Of a stretch of DNA of 64,000 nt, positions 44,337 through 55,309 are shown one piece after another. The DNA comes from Harmothoe impar. Lineage: Eukaryota > Annelida > Polychaeta > Phyllodocida > Polynoidae. A program made the translations under genes and the position numbers. The notes beneath the pieces are model-generated. The model made no database searches and was not told the origin of the DNA. It saw nothing but the letters and a program-made list of their open reading frames with translations. Positions within the stretch are counted from its first letter, which is position 1. Each line of letters opens with the position of its first letter. The DNA is taken from NCBI GenBank assembly GCA_947462335.1, contig OX381708.1, positions 4,216,001 to 4,280,000 of the forward strand, in the 5' to 3' direction.

Positions 44337-45764
44337 ATGTCGGCCTACGACGAGGCCTACCTGGAGGGTGACCTTGAGGCGGAGGAGACGCTGGAGGAGA
44401 GCCTGTTTGAGGTCATCTTTAGGAACGACCTGGAGGCGGCCACGTTGCTGGTGACACAGAGTGACGTGGACGTGAGTCGGCCTAACGGGCGTGGTAAGAC
44501 CATGCTGGGGCTGGCCGTGGAGCACGAGCACGTGCCCATGGTGCGGATGTTGATGGAGAACGGGGCAGACATCAACCAGCCCAGTTTCTGCAGCAACGAC
44601 TACAGCTTCCAGACCCCCGTGGTGACGGCCGCCCGCATCCAGCACGAGGAGCTGCTCACCATGTTCCTCACCCAGAAGTGTGAGCTGGACCGGGGGGCCG
44701 GCAAGGACGGCAAGTCGGCCCTCCAGTGGGCCGCCAGTCACGGTAACCTGGGCATGATGAAGGTGCTGTATGCGGCCGGGGCCGACGTCAACTGGACCGG
44801 TCCCTTCTGCAACACGGCCCTGCACTACGCCACTATAGCCGACAAGCCCGACATCGTCCAGTGGTTGCTGGAGAAGGGGGCGGAGGTGACGGTGAACGGG
44901 GAGGGGCGGTCTGCACTGCACATCGCGTGTGTCAAGGGCTACTCTGACATCATGAAGCAGCTGCTGCTGGCACGATGCGAGGTGGACAGCTACGACTCGT
45001 TCGGCTTCAGCCCGTTTAGCCTGGCCTGTCTGCGCGGCCACCTGGACATGGTGCGGGACCTGATGCAGCACGCCCGGCCGGGCACCAAGTACAACATGGA
45101 GGACGCCCTGCACCGCGCCGCCGAGTGCGGCCATCTCGAGGTGCTCGAGTTCCTCATCCACAAAGGGGCCGACGTCAACTCTGTCAACAGCAGCGGGGAG
45201 TCGGCCTTGTCCATCGCGGCGCGCGGCCAGCCCGTGTCGGTCAAGCTGCTGCTGGAGAACAAGGCGGTGATCAACGTGGTGGACAAACGCGGCTACAGCC
45301 CCTTACAACACGCCATCCTGCGGGAGCAGATCGACGTGGCCGTGTGCCTCATCAAGCACGGCTCCAACCTGCACACCACCTCCTCCCTCATAGACTCTCC
45401 CCTACAGAGCGGCTACTCCACCTCCAACCCCCTGCTCATCAAGTGCCTCATCGACGCCGGCGTCACCCTCAGCACAGAGAAGTGGTTCACCGTCTACGCC
45501 TGTCAGACCAAGCTGCGGGAGCTGGACTTTCAGTACAACTCCCTGCGCTACCGCCACACCATCGACGCCCAGCGCGACGTGTGGCAGTGGGTGATGGGTA
45601 AGATCGGCAAGCCCCGCTCCCTGCTCGAGTCCTGCCGCACCGCCGCCCGCACCCAGCTCGTCACCTCCTCGGGCGGCAGGAGCATCCTGGCCAACATAGA
45701 CCAACTCCCCCTGCCTACCGCCCTCAAGAAATATCTTGCCCTCGAGGATTATTTCCGGATCTGA
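44337..45764 (+). CDS. ASB protein, copy 6, intact
   Basis: A 475-residue ORF that represents the consensus of the array (G201, S203, I205, N344, Y472). All ankyrin repeats and both SOCS-box motifs are present. The acceptor ATTTGTAG lies nine bases before the ATG, as in the other copies. Its convergent DUF6314 partner at 48242 is intact, so this unit is one of three (with units 3 and 7) in which both genes are potentially functional. Confidence 0.9.
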   Translation: MSAYDEAYLEGDLEAEETLEESLFEVIFRNDLEAATLLVTQSDVDVSRPNGRGKTMLGLAVEHEHVPMVRMLMENGADINQPSFCSNDYSFQTPVVTAARIQHEELLTMFLTQKCELDRGAGKDGKSALQWAASHGNLGMMKVLYAAGADVNWTGPFCNTALHYATIADKPDIVQWLLEKGAEVTVNGEGRSALHIACVKGYSDIMKQLLLARCEVDSYDSFGFSPFSLACLRGHLDMVRDLMQHARPGTKYNMEDALHRAAECGHLEVLEFLIHKGADVNSVNSSGESALSIAARGQPVSVKLLLENKAVINVVDKRGYSPLQHAILREQIDVAVCLIKHGSNLHTTSSLIDSPLQSGYSTSNPLLIKCLIDAGVTLSTEKWFTVYACQTKLRELDFQYNSLRYRHTIDAQRDVWQWVMGKIGKPRSLLESCRTAARTQLVTSSGGRSILANIDQLPLPTALKKYLALEDYFRI

Positions 45765-48241
45765 GGAATGCATCAGGAAGAACGCTCTGTGGTTGAGACG
45801 TTTGGCTAAGACAAAAAGACGCTGTATGAGGTGAAGTGGATCTCCTTTACCTGAAACAGCTCTTATTAGTTTTGGTCTGAAGTTTGTTGGTTTGGAAAAT
45901 GACAGAATGTGTTGTTGTACGATTGATGAAGCCTGTAAAATGTTTGAATACTGCCTTTGTGATGTGTAAGAGGTAGGTATAATGTTAGCACTTCATGAGC
46001 ACCATGCCATCCTGAAGAGTTAGATAGATTTCAGTAGCAGGGCATTACATTGAACATGTTTAACATTTTTAGAACTAAAATATGTTCATATATAAACAAC
46101 TCAGGACGTATTTCTATCCAATGTACGTTCACACAATGTAGTCACACAATGTAAGCCAAAAGTATTTGATCTGGTCATCAATTTTGCCAGATGACTAAGC
46201 TATAGTAAACACGTCTGTCCATTTGTATCTTATTTTCACCACAACATCATTATTACAGTGGCAAACCGTGTATGCTTAAACTTGTGATAACGTGCCGCAG
46301 GTCAGATATTACAGAATACTTTGTGTGTGTCATCTAATTCACCATGACTTCATTCAACAGGCTGCACACATAGGGACTTACAAATACCAGAAATGACCTA
46401 GGTACCTTTTCTTGTCAGTGCCATGGGAAGTTACCAGAGACTTATTGCCATATATCCAGGTGCACTTCTGATTCCTAGTGGGAATCTGCAATTCGATGCT
46501 TGTATGAAATCTCAAAAAAGGGACATGTAAATCACAGGATGACGATGACCCCTGGCCATACCACACGACTGTCATGTCCGCTCATGTCAATATGCGCTTT
46601 CCTGTGATATGTCAAATCTGAAAGATGTGATTCATGTCGCTTTGCTTTACATCTAACAAGAGTATAGAAATATAACCAATTCATAGCATCTAGAATACTG
46701 CAAAAGTGGACAAATCAGTCAGAAAAAGAATTATCATGCTATGATATGGAACATTTACTGCATTAAGTTTATGGAAGATGGCTATGTTATTTGTATGTAT
46801 ACTGGTGAGGTTATCATGAGGTACGCTTGTTCAGGAAGGCATGACAAGCCTTGGGGTGGAGAGTTCTGTAAAGACTATTCAATATGCGTATTATCAAAGG
46901 GTACTCATAAAAGAACAGTATTCATTGAATGTTCAACTTTCTTTAGATGTAAGGTTTTCAAGATTTAATATGTCTGGATGTTCCTTTGTTCATATTTGAG
47001 CAGCTAGACAGAAAGGATGAGCCGTGCCAACATCTTTATAATTTGACTTTAGAAAAAGTAAACAGCCATCCAGTGGAGATCCTTTCTGCCTGCCGGATGC
47101 ACATATTCAGCTTGCTGAATTATGATAAGGTGTAAGGTGGGTAAAGATGTCTTATGTTTTCTGGGATATGTGGATGGTGAGAGACTAGGATATTGAGTTT
47201 TATTTATAAATGCCTGTATTATAGTGTATATATCAAGTGAGTAGTCTACCAGTAAGGTATAGGATGCACTAAGTCTTTAGAAGCTGATGATGGTTGATCT
47301 TACTCTTTAAGACACAAACTAACTTGCTAGTACTGTGTTGATGGATCATACTGGCCCTTCGGCTGTAGCGCCGCAATAACACATGAATCGGAGCACACCA
47401 GGATACACAATGTTTGTCACAAAATATAATGAAGACCTCATGATTTAACAGTGATAAAAACAAAACGAGTAAGTAATTTGCATTTTTTACATGTACCATG
47501 AAAAGATCAATTGAATAGAAAAATGTATATATTTCTAAAAAGAAAGTGACACGAGAAGACTATGGAACCACCCTTTATTGTTTGATTCAGACTAAGGCTT
47601 AATGTACAGATACCATTAGCTAGAGACAACAGAGATTTTGTCACCACTGTACAATAAACATCATTACCAGGCTTGCTGTTTCTTTTGTCCGTAAATGATT
47701 ATTTAAAAAATAGTCTGGAGATCTCTTAAGTGGAGTAAGAAGTTCAGCCCATAGCCCAGTATACAGAAACATTATTACTTTGATACAAATGTTGTATGTA
47801 GATATACCAATAAGAAGACCACACAATGCACTACAAGATAAGTTTCTGACCCGTATGAAAGATTTGATCAATCCATGGTTATCATTTCTATAAGATAATG
47901 TGAACACCTTCACAAAGTAGTTTTGTTATTAATCAGTCAATATACGTACCTGAAATGAACACATCTTTTCTAAATCACTCAGTTTATTCATGTTCATGAT
48001 ACAGCATGGAAGCGAGCATCATCTCAGTAACATCTCATCACAGTTTTTCTAAAGCCTGGTGCATAGTGTGGCAATGAATTCTTTTCATATAGAGTGTCAC
48101 AGAGGTCACATGCATAAGAAATGGCATGGTATGTTTTGCAGGTCAATGTTAGTTCACACACACCTACATTTACCAGTATATATGCAAGTCTAGTTAATTT
48201 GGGGGCAAATTACATAATTTAAGCCTGCAATATGATACAGG
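45765..48241. other. Convergent intergenic region, unit 6 (mosaic)
   Basis: Up to about 47100 the sequence follows unit 5 (for example GCCTGCCGGATG). From about 47206 it follows unit 3 (AAATGCCTG, ATATCAAGTGAG, and the insertion TTTGCATTTTTTACATGTACC). The unit is therefore a recombinant of two types. Repeat A is at 47597-47690 and a minus-strand AATAAA at 47983-47988. No gene is recognised. Confidence 0.6.
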
Positions 48242-49018
48242 CTAGGATAGCTTCTTCACATAGTTTGTCTCAATAGAGAAGGACTTGTGAGGTCCTGTGA
48301 CCATCCAGCAGATAGAGAACACAGCCTGGTCCTGTATAGAGAACTCTCCCTCGTACACGTCAGGGTCACAGTAATGGGTGCACTGAGAGCGCACTGCGCC
48401 CAGCTCCCCCTGGCCACCCTCGTCTACGTCTGGGAACCTCAGGTCATGGAAGTGCTGCCCGGGGCTGAAGCAGCAGCTGAGGGGGCTACCCGGCACTGTG
48501 TACGGATCCAGCACCGCTGCTGACCGGTCCTTAGCGCTGCAGTGGTACACACTGATCTCCGTAGCCAGCCACTGGTCAGCGCCTGTCCCTGGGAAGCAGT
48601 AGAGGTACTGGCGGTTAACGAGTGTTGCGGGGCTCAGGTCTGACTCGTGGTTGTTCAACATGCCCTGTTCTCGGTACAACAAAGATGGCTGCTTCACCTG
48701 CTGCTGTTGTTGCCTGCTGGGCGACTCCCTCACTGATGCACCGCCCTCCTCTGATGTCTGCCTCTTACGCACCCCTGCTGGACTGGTCCATTCAGCCTCA
48801 CCACCCTCCTCTGACGCCTGCCTCTTACACACCCCTGCCGGACTGGTCCAATCAGGCTCGGGGGTGTCAGGAGTGCAGACCCAGGGGGTGAAGGAGGCCT
48901 GCCCGCTGCTGATGGAGGCCAGGAGGCGGTTTGGAGGATGCAGCGTGCACACCTGTCGCTTGAACGTCCACATGCCGTGGAAGTACGCCCACAGCCTGCC
49001 CCCCGCCATGCTCTCCAT
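48242..49018 (-). CDS. DUF6314-like protein, 258 aa, intact
   Basis: Full-length copy with start at 49018 after the CTTTCAG acceptor and stop at 48242. Relative to the 278-residue copy it lacks one 20-residue repeat and is otherwise collinear, ending with the same H-x-C-x-P-D-x-Y and G-P-x-K motifs and the KKLS tail. Copy-specific residues include M in the first motif (FHGMWTFKR) and H-P-P-N in place of Q-P-P-H. The three-unit and two-unit forms suggest that the linker between the second and third conserved motifs tolerates length change. Confidence 0.75.
   Translation of the reverse strand: MESMAGGRLWAYFHGMWTFKRQVCTLHPPNRLLASISSGQASFTPWVCTPDTPEPDWTSPAGVCKRQASEEGGEAEWTSPAGVRKRQTSEEGGASVRESPSRQQQQQVKQPSLLYREQGMLNNHESDLSPATLVNRQYLYCFPGTGADQWLATEISVYHCSAKDRSAAVLDPYTVPGSPLSCCFSPGQHFHDLRFPDVDEGGQGELGAVRSQCTHYCDPDVYEGEFSIQDQAVFSICWMVTGPHKSFSIETNYVKKLS
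48743..48847 (-). repeat. In-frame 60-bp coding minisatellite (about 2 units)
   Basis: Two units encode TSPAGVCKRQASEEGGEAEW and TSPAGVRKRQTSEEGG. The first unit is the one retained in the truncated copies at 9395 and 15720. Confidence 0.85.
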
Positions 49019-49973
49019 GCTGAAAGGTACAAAGCAATGTATATGTCTGTGTGGTTTGTTTCAGCAATATTTGACATTTTAAGGGAGTGTTCAGGCAAGC
49101 CAAAACAAAGGGAAAGTTTCCATAATGTTTAGCTGTACACACCTAAACAAATTTAGGGCATTGGGCATGGCAAAATCGCCAAGGTGGGTCAACTCATGAC
49201 TAAGATTCTTTGCTTTGCTTTTTGGCTGTAGTTTAATCATCATTGAGATTCAATTGATACATTAATACAAATAAGGGTATAACACATTCAAGCATTATAT
49301 GCAGCCCTTTAAGGGTTAATAAAATTCGGTATAGTTGTTGCCTTCATTGTCTGTCTCCCTAATTTTGTCACATTACTGACTGGGGGCAGATGTTTGACAA
49401 TGTATCTATAGACGTGAAAGTAATCATGGTAGTGGCTACTCCGTCATGTGGATACCCATGGTATTAGTGCTGCCCCCTCCCCTGGACCGTGCCAGCCCCA
49501 CAAAGGGAGTGACTATTTCTTGACAACAAGGGGGGCCCATGTATCCTGACAACAGGGTGTAGTGCATTAGTTAATGCACTATGCAGCCTTTAAGAGGTTA
49601 AAGCAGCACTATCAACTACACTAGATGTGGTTGTGTAAGGCGTTGACTACCTGCTTAATGTACATTTACCATTAGTTAGAGACAGAAGAGATTTTGTTAC
49701 CACTGTACAATGAACACCATTACCAAGCTTGCTGTTCATTTTGTCTTTACTTTATGATACTATGCTGGATGAACAATGTAAAGACATGTTCTGCTCCGGG
49801 TGAGATTGTGGTGCCATCTAGAGGGATAGAGCCCAGATAGAGCAGTGAGACTGTGGTGGGGGATATGCTTGCATTGGTGCAGCACACTCTGCTTAAAGGG
49901 TTAACTTGTTGTTAAATGACCACTCCCTGAATTTATCAAATTGGATAAAATAAAGATAAAAACATGTTTCTTG

Positions 49974-50529
49974 CAGAACTGTCATTTTCTCAGCTGTTTA
50001 CCAAGGGATTTTCAAAATTCAAAGTTCCATGAAAAGAAGAGATACGGGGCTACAGTGGCAGATGCAGCCACAGTATCTACAGGTGATAATAAGGCCGGGG
50101 AAGCGCAAATACGCAAATTTTCGGCACTCGGAAATTGGAACAAAATGTTAAAAATCATGTCTGAGAAAAGTCTCATTTCCTCAGCTGTTTACCAGCCGAT
50201 TTTCAGAATTCAAAGTTTCCTGGAAAGAGGAGATTCAGGCCTACAAGTGCATATGCAGCCACAGCGCCCAGAGGTGATAATAAGGCCGGGGCAAGCGTAG
50301 AAACGCAAATTTTCGGCACTCGGAAATTGTGAAAAAGTTGTTAAAATCATTTCTAAGAAAAGTCTCATTTCCTCAGCTGTTTACCAACCGATTTTCGAAA
50401 TTCAAAGTTTCCTGAAAAGAGGAGATTCAGGACTACAACGCCCAATGCAGCCACAGTGTCCACAGGCCATAGTAAGGCCGGCGCGGACGACGATACGCAA
50501 ATTTTCGGCACTCGGAAATTGTGAAAAAA
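49974..50529. repeat. Three tandem 192-bp units
   Basis: Same block, with the first unit in a third sequence variant (AAAAGAAGAGATACGG). Confidence 0.85.
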
Positions 50530-51339
50530 GCTCTAATGTAGGCTAGAGAAGGCATCCATCTATCCTGGCAGATTACAGCAGCCAAAGACAAAGTGCTGTG
50601 ACTTACTGTTAGCTAGGAGTGGTGTGTGAAGAGGGGCAAGTGTGTTTTTGGTTGTTTGTTGCTGTGGGAGATCATGAGAAGACTGTGGCCAAGTTTGGTG
50701 TGAGGTGAGGGTCATGAGAAGACTGTGGCCAAGTTTGGTGTGGGGGGCGAGTGAGTGCATAATTAGGGAAAGAATCAGTCTGCAGTGAATACCAAATGAG
50801 TTCTGAGTGGTCTAAATAATTTGGTGTTTTTTTTTGAAATTATGTTAGAGATGACAAAGGAGCCAGAATCAATTATCATCATCATGAGAGACCTATATAA
50901 GCATTGCTGTTTGTTGTGAAGGAATTCTTTGGGGGGCGATTTGGGTTGGGTCAGAAATTAAATGATTCAATTCCAAGATGGCTGACCATGCAGGTTTGTT
51001 GACATGATTCTGTGACCAGCATACTATTATGTAGGTGGATGGGTGGATATTGATTAGGAAAGATTTAATAATATGACCTCTGTCTATTGTTAGTGTGAGA
51101 GGTTGCTAGTCTTTCTTGATCTTGATGTAAAAGTACAGATAAAACATGTCTTGTTCAAAAAAGGCCTTTGGCTTTTCAGACCAAATTTTTTCAAGATCAC
51201 TGTTATGGATTATGTCATGTTACACAAGTTGTGACCAGGTTCCCCATGACCCCAGTGACAGCTTGATCACTTCTTTGGTTCATAGTGTAAAAAGAACTTA
51301 TCCTAGTGGAAAACCCATTTGAAGCTATTTCCTTTACAG

Positions 51340-51711
51340 GTGTCTTCCAGCCTGAACTCAAGCGCTGGTGTGACGAGCAACTCGCTCTGATCCATAACCG
51401 GTGTGTGGAGGGAGGGGGTGGTTGCCTCTTGTGGACGGGGGCAGCAAGCGGCAAGGGTAAAGACAATAGATACGGCGTGAAGGCTGTTACTAAAGTAGAG
51501 CTAGGCCTGAAAAACAAGCCAATGTCGGTCCACAGACTGGTCTACATGTTGAAGCACTACGAACCGAGTTTCCTATCTCTGCCATACCACGTTGTGCGCG
51601 GAAAGCAACCACCTCACCCTTGAGACCCCGAGTATGAATGCCGAACGGCGGACCTGCAATCTGATGCGTCACTGTTCAAAGGCTCACAACCCATTTTGCC
51701 TGTTACCATAA
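51340..51711 (+). pseudogene. I-PpoI-like His-Me finger endonuclease exon relic, unit 7
   Basis: Full 372-bp relic with the shared one-base frame break (about 51564) and catalytic His to Tyr change. All cysteine and histidine zinc ligands are kept across the two frames. Confidence 0.72.
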
Positions 51712-51846
51712 CAGTGCAAATGGTAGTGAATCCAACTCATATATTCTAGATTAAGGTGTTCTTTCGGTGTTCGTGTTTGATATTTACATGTCGATGGGAC
51801 TTGGGAAAGTATAGCCAGAAGGTGAAGTGATTCAAGCTGGGCCGCT

Positions 51847-52249
51847 TCCTTGTCTGAGGCCAGGTAATCCCTGCCGCTAGGCCGTGTCCCCGTCTGACGT
51901 CCAGGATAAGCCTGCCGCTAACGTGCGTCCTTGTCTGACGTTCAGGGAAGCCTGCCGCTAACGTGCATCCTTGTTTGACACCCAAGTGAACCCTCCCCCT
52001 AGTGTATCCTTGTCTGACGTCCAGGATAACCCTGCCGCTAAAGTGCGTCTTTGTTTGACGTTCAGGGAAGCCTGCCGCTAACGTGCGTCCTTGTCTGACG
52101 TCCAGGATAAGCCTGCCGCTAACGTGCATCCTTGTCTGACGTCCAGGGAAACCCTGCCGCTAACGTGCGTCCTTGTTTGACACCCAAGTGAACCCTCCCC
52201 CTAGTGTATCCTTGTCCGACGTCCAGGGAAACCCTGCCATTAACGTGTG
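51847..52249. repeat. 40-bp minisatellite, expanded to 10 units
   Basis: About 403 bp, ten units of 39-41 bp, compared with five in units 4-6. The variant unit with GACACCCAAGTGAACCC occurs twice, which shows that a block of about five units was duplicated rather than single units added. Confidence 0.9.
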
Positions 52250-52277
52250 CTAAAGGCTATTCCTGTATTTGGACCTC

Positions 52278-52285
52278 TATAAAAG
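52278..52285 (+). promoter_or_regulatory. TATA box upstream of ASB copy 7, separated by a transposon
   Basis: TATAAAAG lies 10 bp before a transposon insertion, 1604 bp from the ATG instead of about 711. If transcription starts about 30 bp downstream, the start now falls inside the element. Confidence 0.45.
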
Positions 52286-52295
52286 ACGGACACTA

Positions 52296-53188
52296 CCCAG
52301 CACGCAATTCGACGTCATGCCAACGTCGGCATGACGTCAGCTGGCGTTGGCATGACGTCAGCTTTTACCGTCGCCTCAAGTGCTTTTTGGCCGTCCATTT
52401 ATACTATATGCCAACGTCGCCAGTGGCATGACGTTGGCATGACGTTGGGCCAACGTTGCCGTTGGCATAACGTTGGGCCAACACTGGTCCAACGTCATAT
52501 GTAGACGTTGGGCCAACGTCTACCCAACCCATTATAGTCCACAATTTAACCTGTTGGTGCGACTTTAATTCAATGACTTTAATTTTGTAACTTTCTTATA
52601 ATATTAAAGGGTCATCAACTCTGCTCAATACATTATAAGGCTTTCAAGAGTCATCATTTTAAAGCCTTCTGCCTTTGCCTTCACCTTAATCTCAGCTTAA
52701 AGGAAGTGATGCAAACTCATCCTATACTTTAGAACTTATCTACTTGGCAATACCAAAAATGGGGGGTCTCTATGGAAATAATGCCAGGATTTTACTATTT
52801 CACTACATTAAAGCTGGTACAATGTAATCTCTAGGGTTAAAGTGGAATATCTATTGCTTGCACATTTATATAACACAGGGGGAACCCCATAAATGGACGA
52901 TTATTCCCAAAGATGATGTAGCTGCTGGTAAAAATATCTTCAAACAACCCTTTATGCCCTCTGGTGGGAGTTTTGCTAACGCTGCTACAACATTGTTTTG
53001 CCAACGTTGGTACAACATGCATGATCTGACATTGTACCAACGTTGGCAAATAGCTGGTAAAATTGCCAACGTTGGAACAACATTATTTTGCCAACGTTGC
53101 GCCAATGTTGTAACCCCAACGTTGGCACAACGTTGAAATATTGCTTGCGACCTGCCGACGTTGGCCCAACGTACCCTTGCGTGCTGGG
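52296..53188. mobile_element. 893-bp MITE with 12-bp terminal inverted repeats and TA target duplication
   Basis: Perfect inverted termini CCCAGCACGCAA (52296-52307) and TTGCGTGCTGGG (53177-53188) are flanked by TA on both sides (52294-52295, 53189-53190). The empty site is visible in units 4-6 as GGACACTAGGCC. Both ends are packed with palindromic words such as CCAACGTTGG and TGACGTCA; the centre is AT-rich. No transposase is encoded, so it is non-autonomous. The TA duplication fits Tc1/mariner-like or other TA-targeting DNA transposons; the superfamily cannot be assigned by eye. Confidence 0.9.
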
Positions 53189-53881
53189 TAGGCCTATACT
53201 TGGACTTGAAGTGGATACCCTTATTAAAACCTAATGAAAGCTGATTCCTGCACTTGATCCTGATGTTGATACTCTTTAAAACAACTCACAAAAGGTCAAT
53301 ACTACACTTGAGCAAGCAGCAGGACAAGCAGCAGCCTGTAATAATAATCAACTCTTTGAGGCTATAAGACAACCTGACGGTTCACCCACACCTCGTGCTC
53401 CGCAAAATCAAAGTGTCGGAAAAGAGCCGTTCACACCTCCATGGGATGTAATATCGGACACGTTTGATTTAATTGCGCTGTTGTTTATGATTGGATCGGC
53501 GCAGAGCCGTCGAGTGGCTAGCTCCACTCCTTCTAAGAAAAAATAGAAAAACCAAAAAATTGGCCAAGCCCTACGGGACTTTGGCCTATGCAGCAGAGAT
53601 TTGACTGTTTTGCTAGCTTCCGGCGGGATGAAAACTCGGTCCGGACCCAGCTCCCGGAGGCGTGGAGCATATAGCGAGGAGCTGAAAGAGACCCTGGCCA
53701 GAAATCTTTCCGGTTTTACTATTCCCGGAGGTCCCCGAAAGTTAATTGACAGACACCAGTGTAGAGAAACACATTCTTAACCGCAATTTTTGTCAGTGAA
53801 TGAAATTTTGTTTTGCAGAATGAAAGAATGAGTGCATCTGAAGTTGTAACTTTAGTGTATGTCTATTTGTAGGTGGCCAAG

Positions 53882-55309
53882 ATGTCGGCCTATGACGAGG
53901 CCTACCTGGAGGGTGACCTTGAGGCGGAGGAGACGCTGGAGGAGAGCCTGTTTGAGGTCATCTTTAGGAACGACCTGGAGGCGGCCACGTTGCTGGTGAC
54001 ACAGAGTGACGTGGATGTGAGTCGGCCTAACGGGCGTGGTAAGACCATGCTGGGGCTGGCCGTGGAGCACGAGCACGTGCCCATGGTGCGGATGTTGATG
54101 GAGAACGGGGCAGACATCAACCAGCCCAGTTTCTGCAGCAACGACTACAGCTTCCAGACCCCCGTGGTGACGGCCGCCCGCATCCAGCACGAGGAGCTGC
54201 TCACCATGTTCCTCACCCAGAAGTGTGAGCTGGACCGGGGGGCCGGCAAGGACGGCAAGTCGGCCCTCCAGTGGGCCGCCAGTCACGGTAACCTGGGCAT
54301 GATGAAGGTGCTGTACGCGGCCGGGGCCGACGTCAACTGGACCGGTCCCTTCTGCAACACGGCCCTGCACTACGCCACTATAGCCGACAAGCCCGACATC
54401 GTCCAGTGGTTGCTGGAGAAGGGGGCGGAGGTGACGGTGAACGGGGAGGGGCGGTCTGCACTGCACATCGCGTGTGTCAAGGGCTACTCTGACTTCATGA
54501 AGCAGCTGCTGCTGGCACGCTGCGAGGTGGACAGCTACGACTCGTTCGGCTTCAGCCCGTTCAGCCTGGCCTGTCTGCGCGGCCACCTGGACATGGTGCG
54601 GGACCTGATGCAGCACGCCCGGCCCGGCACCAAGTACAACATGGAGGACGCCCTGCACCGCGCCGCCGAGTGCGGCCATCTCGAGGTGCTCGAGTTCCTC
54701 ATCCACAAAGGGGCCGACGTCAACTCTGTCAACAGCAGCGGGGAGTCGGCCTTGTCCATCGCGGCGCGCGGCCAGCCCGTGTCGGTCAAACTGCTGCTGG
54801 AGAACAAGGCGGTGATCAACGTGGTGGACAAACGCGGCTACAGCCCCTTACAACACGCCATCCTGCGGGAGCAGATCGACGTGGCCGTGTGCCTCATCAA
54901 GCACGGCTCCAACCTGCACACCACCTCCTCCCTCATAGACTCTCCCCTACAGAGCGGCTACTCCACCTCCAACCCCCTGCTCATCAAGTGCCTCATCGAC
55001 GCCGGCGTCACCCTCAGCACAGAGAAGTGGTTCACCGTCTACGCCTGTCAGACCAAGCTGCGGGAGCTGGACTTTCAGTACAACTCCCTACGCTACCGCC
55101 ACACCATCGACGCCCAGCGCGACGTGTGGCAGTGGGTGATGGGTAAGATCGGCAAGCCCCGCTCCCTGCTCGAGTCCTGCCGCACCGCCGCCCGCACCCA
55201 GCTCGTCACCTCCTCGGGCGGCAGGAGCATCCTGGCCAACATAGACCAACTCCCCCTGCCCACCGCCCTCAAGAAATATCTTGCCCTCGAGGATTTTTTC
55301 CGGATCTGA
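53882..55309 (+). CDS. ASB protein, copy 7, intact
   Basis: A 475-residue ORF with complete ankyrin stack and SOCS box. Copy-specific changes are I205F in the ankyrin stack and Y472F at the very C-terminus (EDFFRI). Synonymous changes are also present, for example TAT for TAC near 53890 and GAT near 54015. The upstream region is disrupted by the MITE, so expression may differ from the other copies. Its convergent DUF6314 partner at 58352 is intact. Confidence 0.9.
   Translation: MSAYDEAYLEGDLEAEETLEESLFEVIFRNDLEAATLLVTQSDVDVSRPNGRGKTMLGLAVEHEHVPMVRMLMENGADINQPSFCSNDYSFQTPVVTAARIQHEELLTMFLTQKCELDRGAGKDGKSALQWAASHGNLGMMKVLYAAGADVNWTGPFCNTALHYATIADKPDIVQWLLEKGAEVTVNGEGRSALHIACVKGYSDFMKQLLLARCEVDSYDSFGFSPFSLACLRGHLDMVRDLMQHARPGTKYNMEDALHRAAECGHLEVLEFLIHKGADVNSVNSSGESALSIAARGQPVSVKLLLENKAVINVVDKRGYSPLQHAILREQIDVAVCLIKHGSNLHTTSSLIDSPLQSGYSTSNPLLIKCLIDAGVTLSTEKWFTVYACQTKLRELDFQYNSLRYRHTIDAQRDVWQWVMGKIGKPRSLLESCRTAARTQLVTSSGGRSILANIDQLPLPTALKKYLALEDFFRI

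Larger units (their letters stand above)
49019..53881 (+). other. Intergenic and leader region upstream of ASB copy 7 (expanded)
   Basis: The longest such region. It holds repeat B (49653-49745), the 192-bp block, a 6-base G-run near 50741, the endonuclease relic (51340-51711), an expanded ten-unit minisatellite (51847-52249), the TATA box at 52278, a transposon (52296-53188) and the hairpin block (about 53497-53722, with the last CCGGAAA arm changed to CCAGAAA). No intact host gene is seen. Confidence 0.75.

Noticed and set aside
52837..53136. 70-92 codon ORFs inside the MITE
   Set aside because: They read through palindromic subterminal repeats and have no transposase motif.
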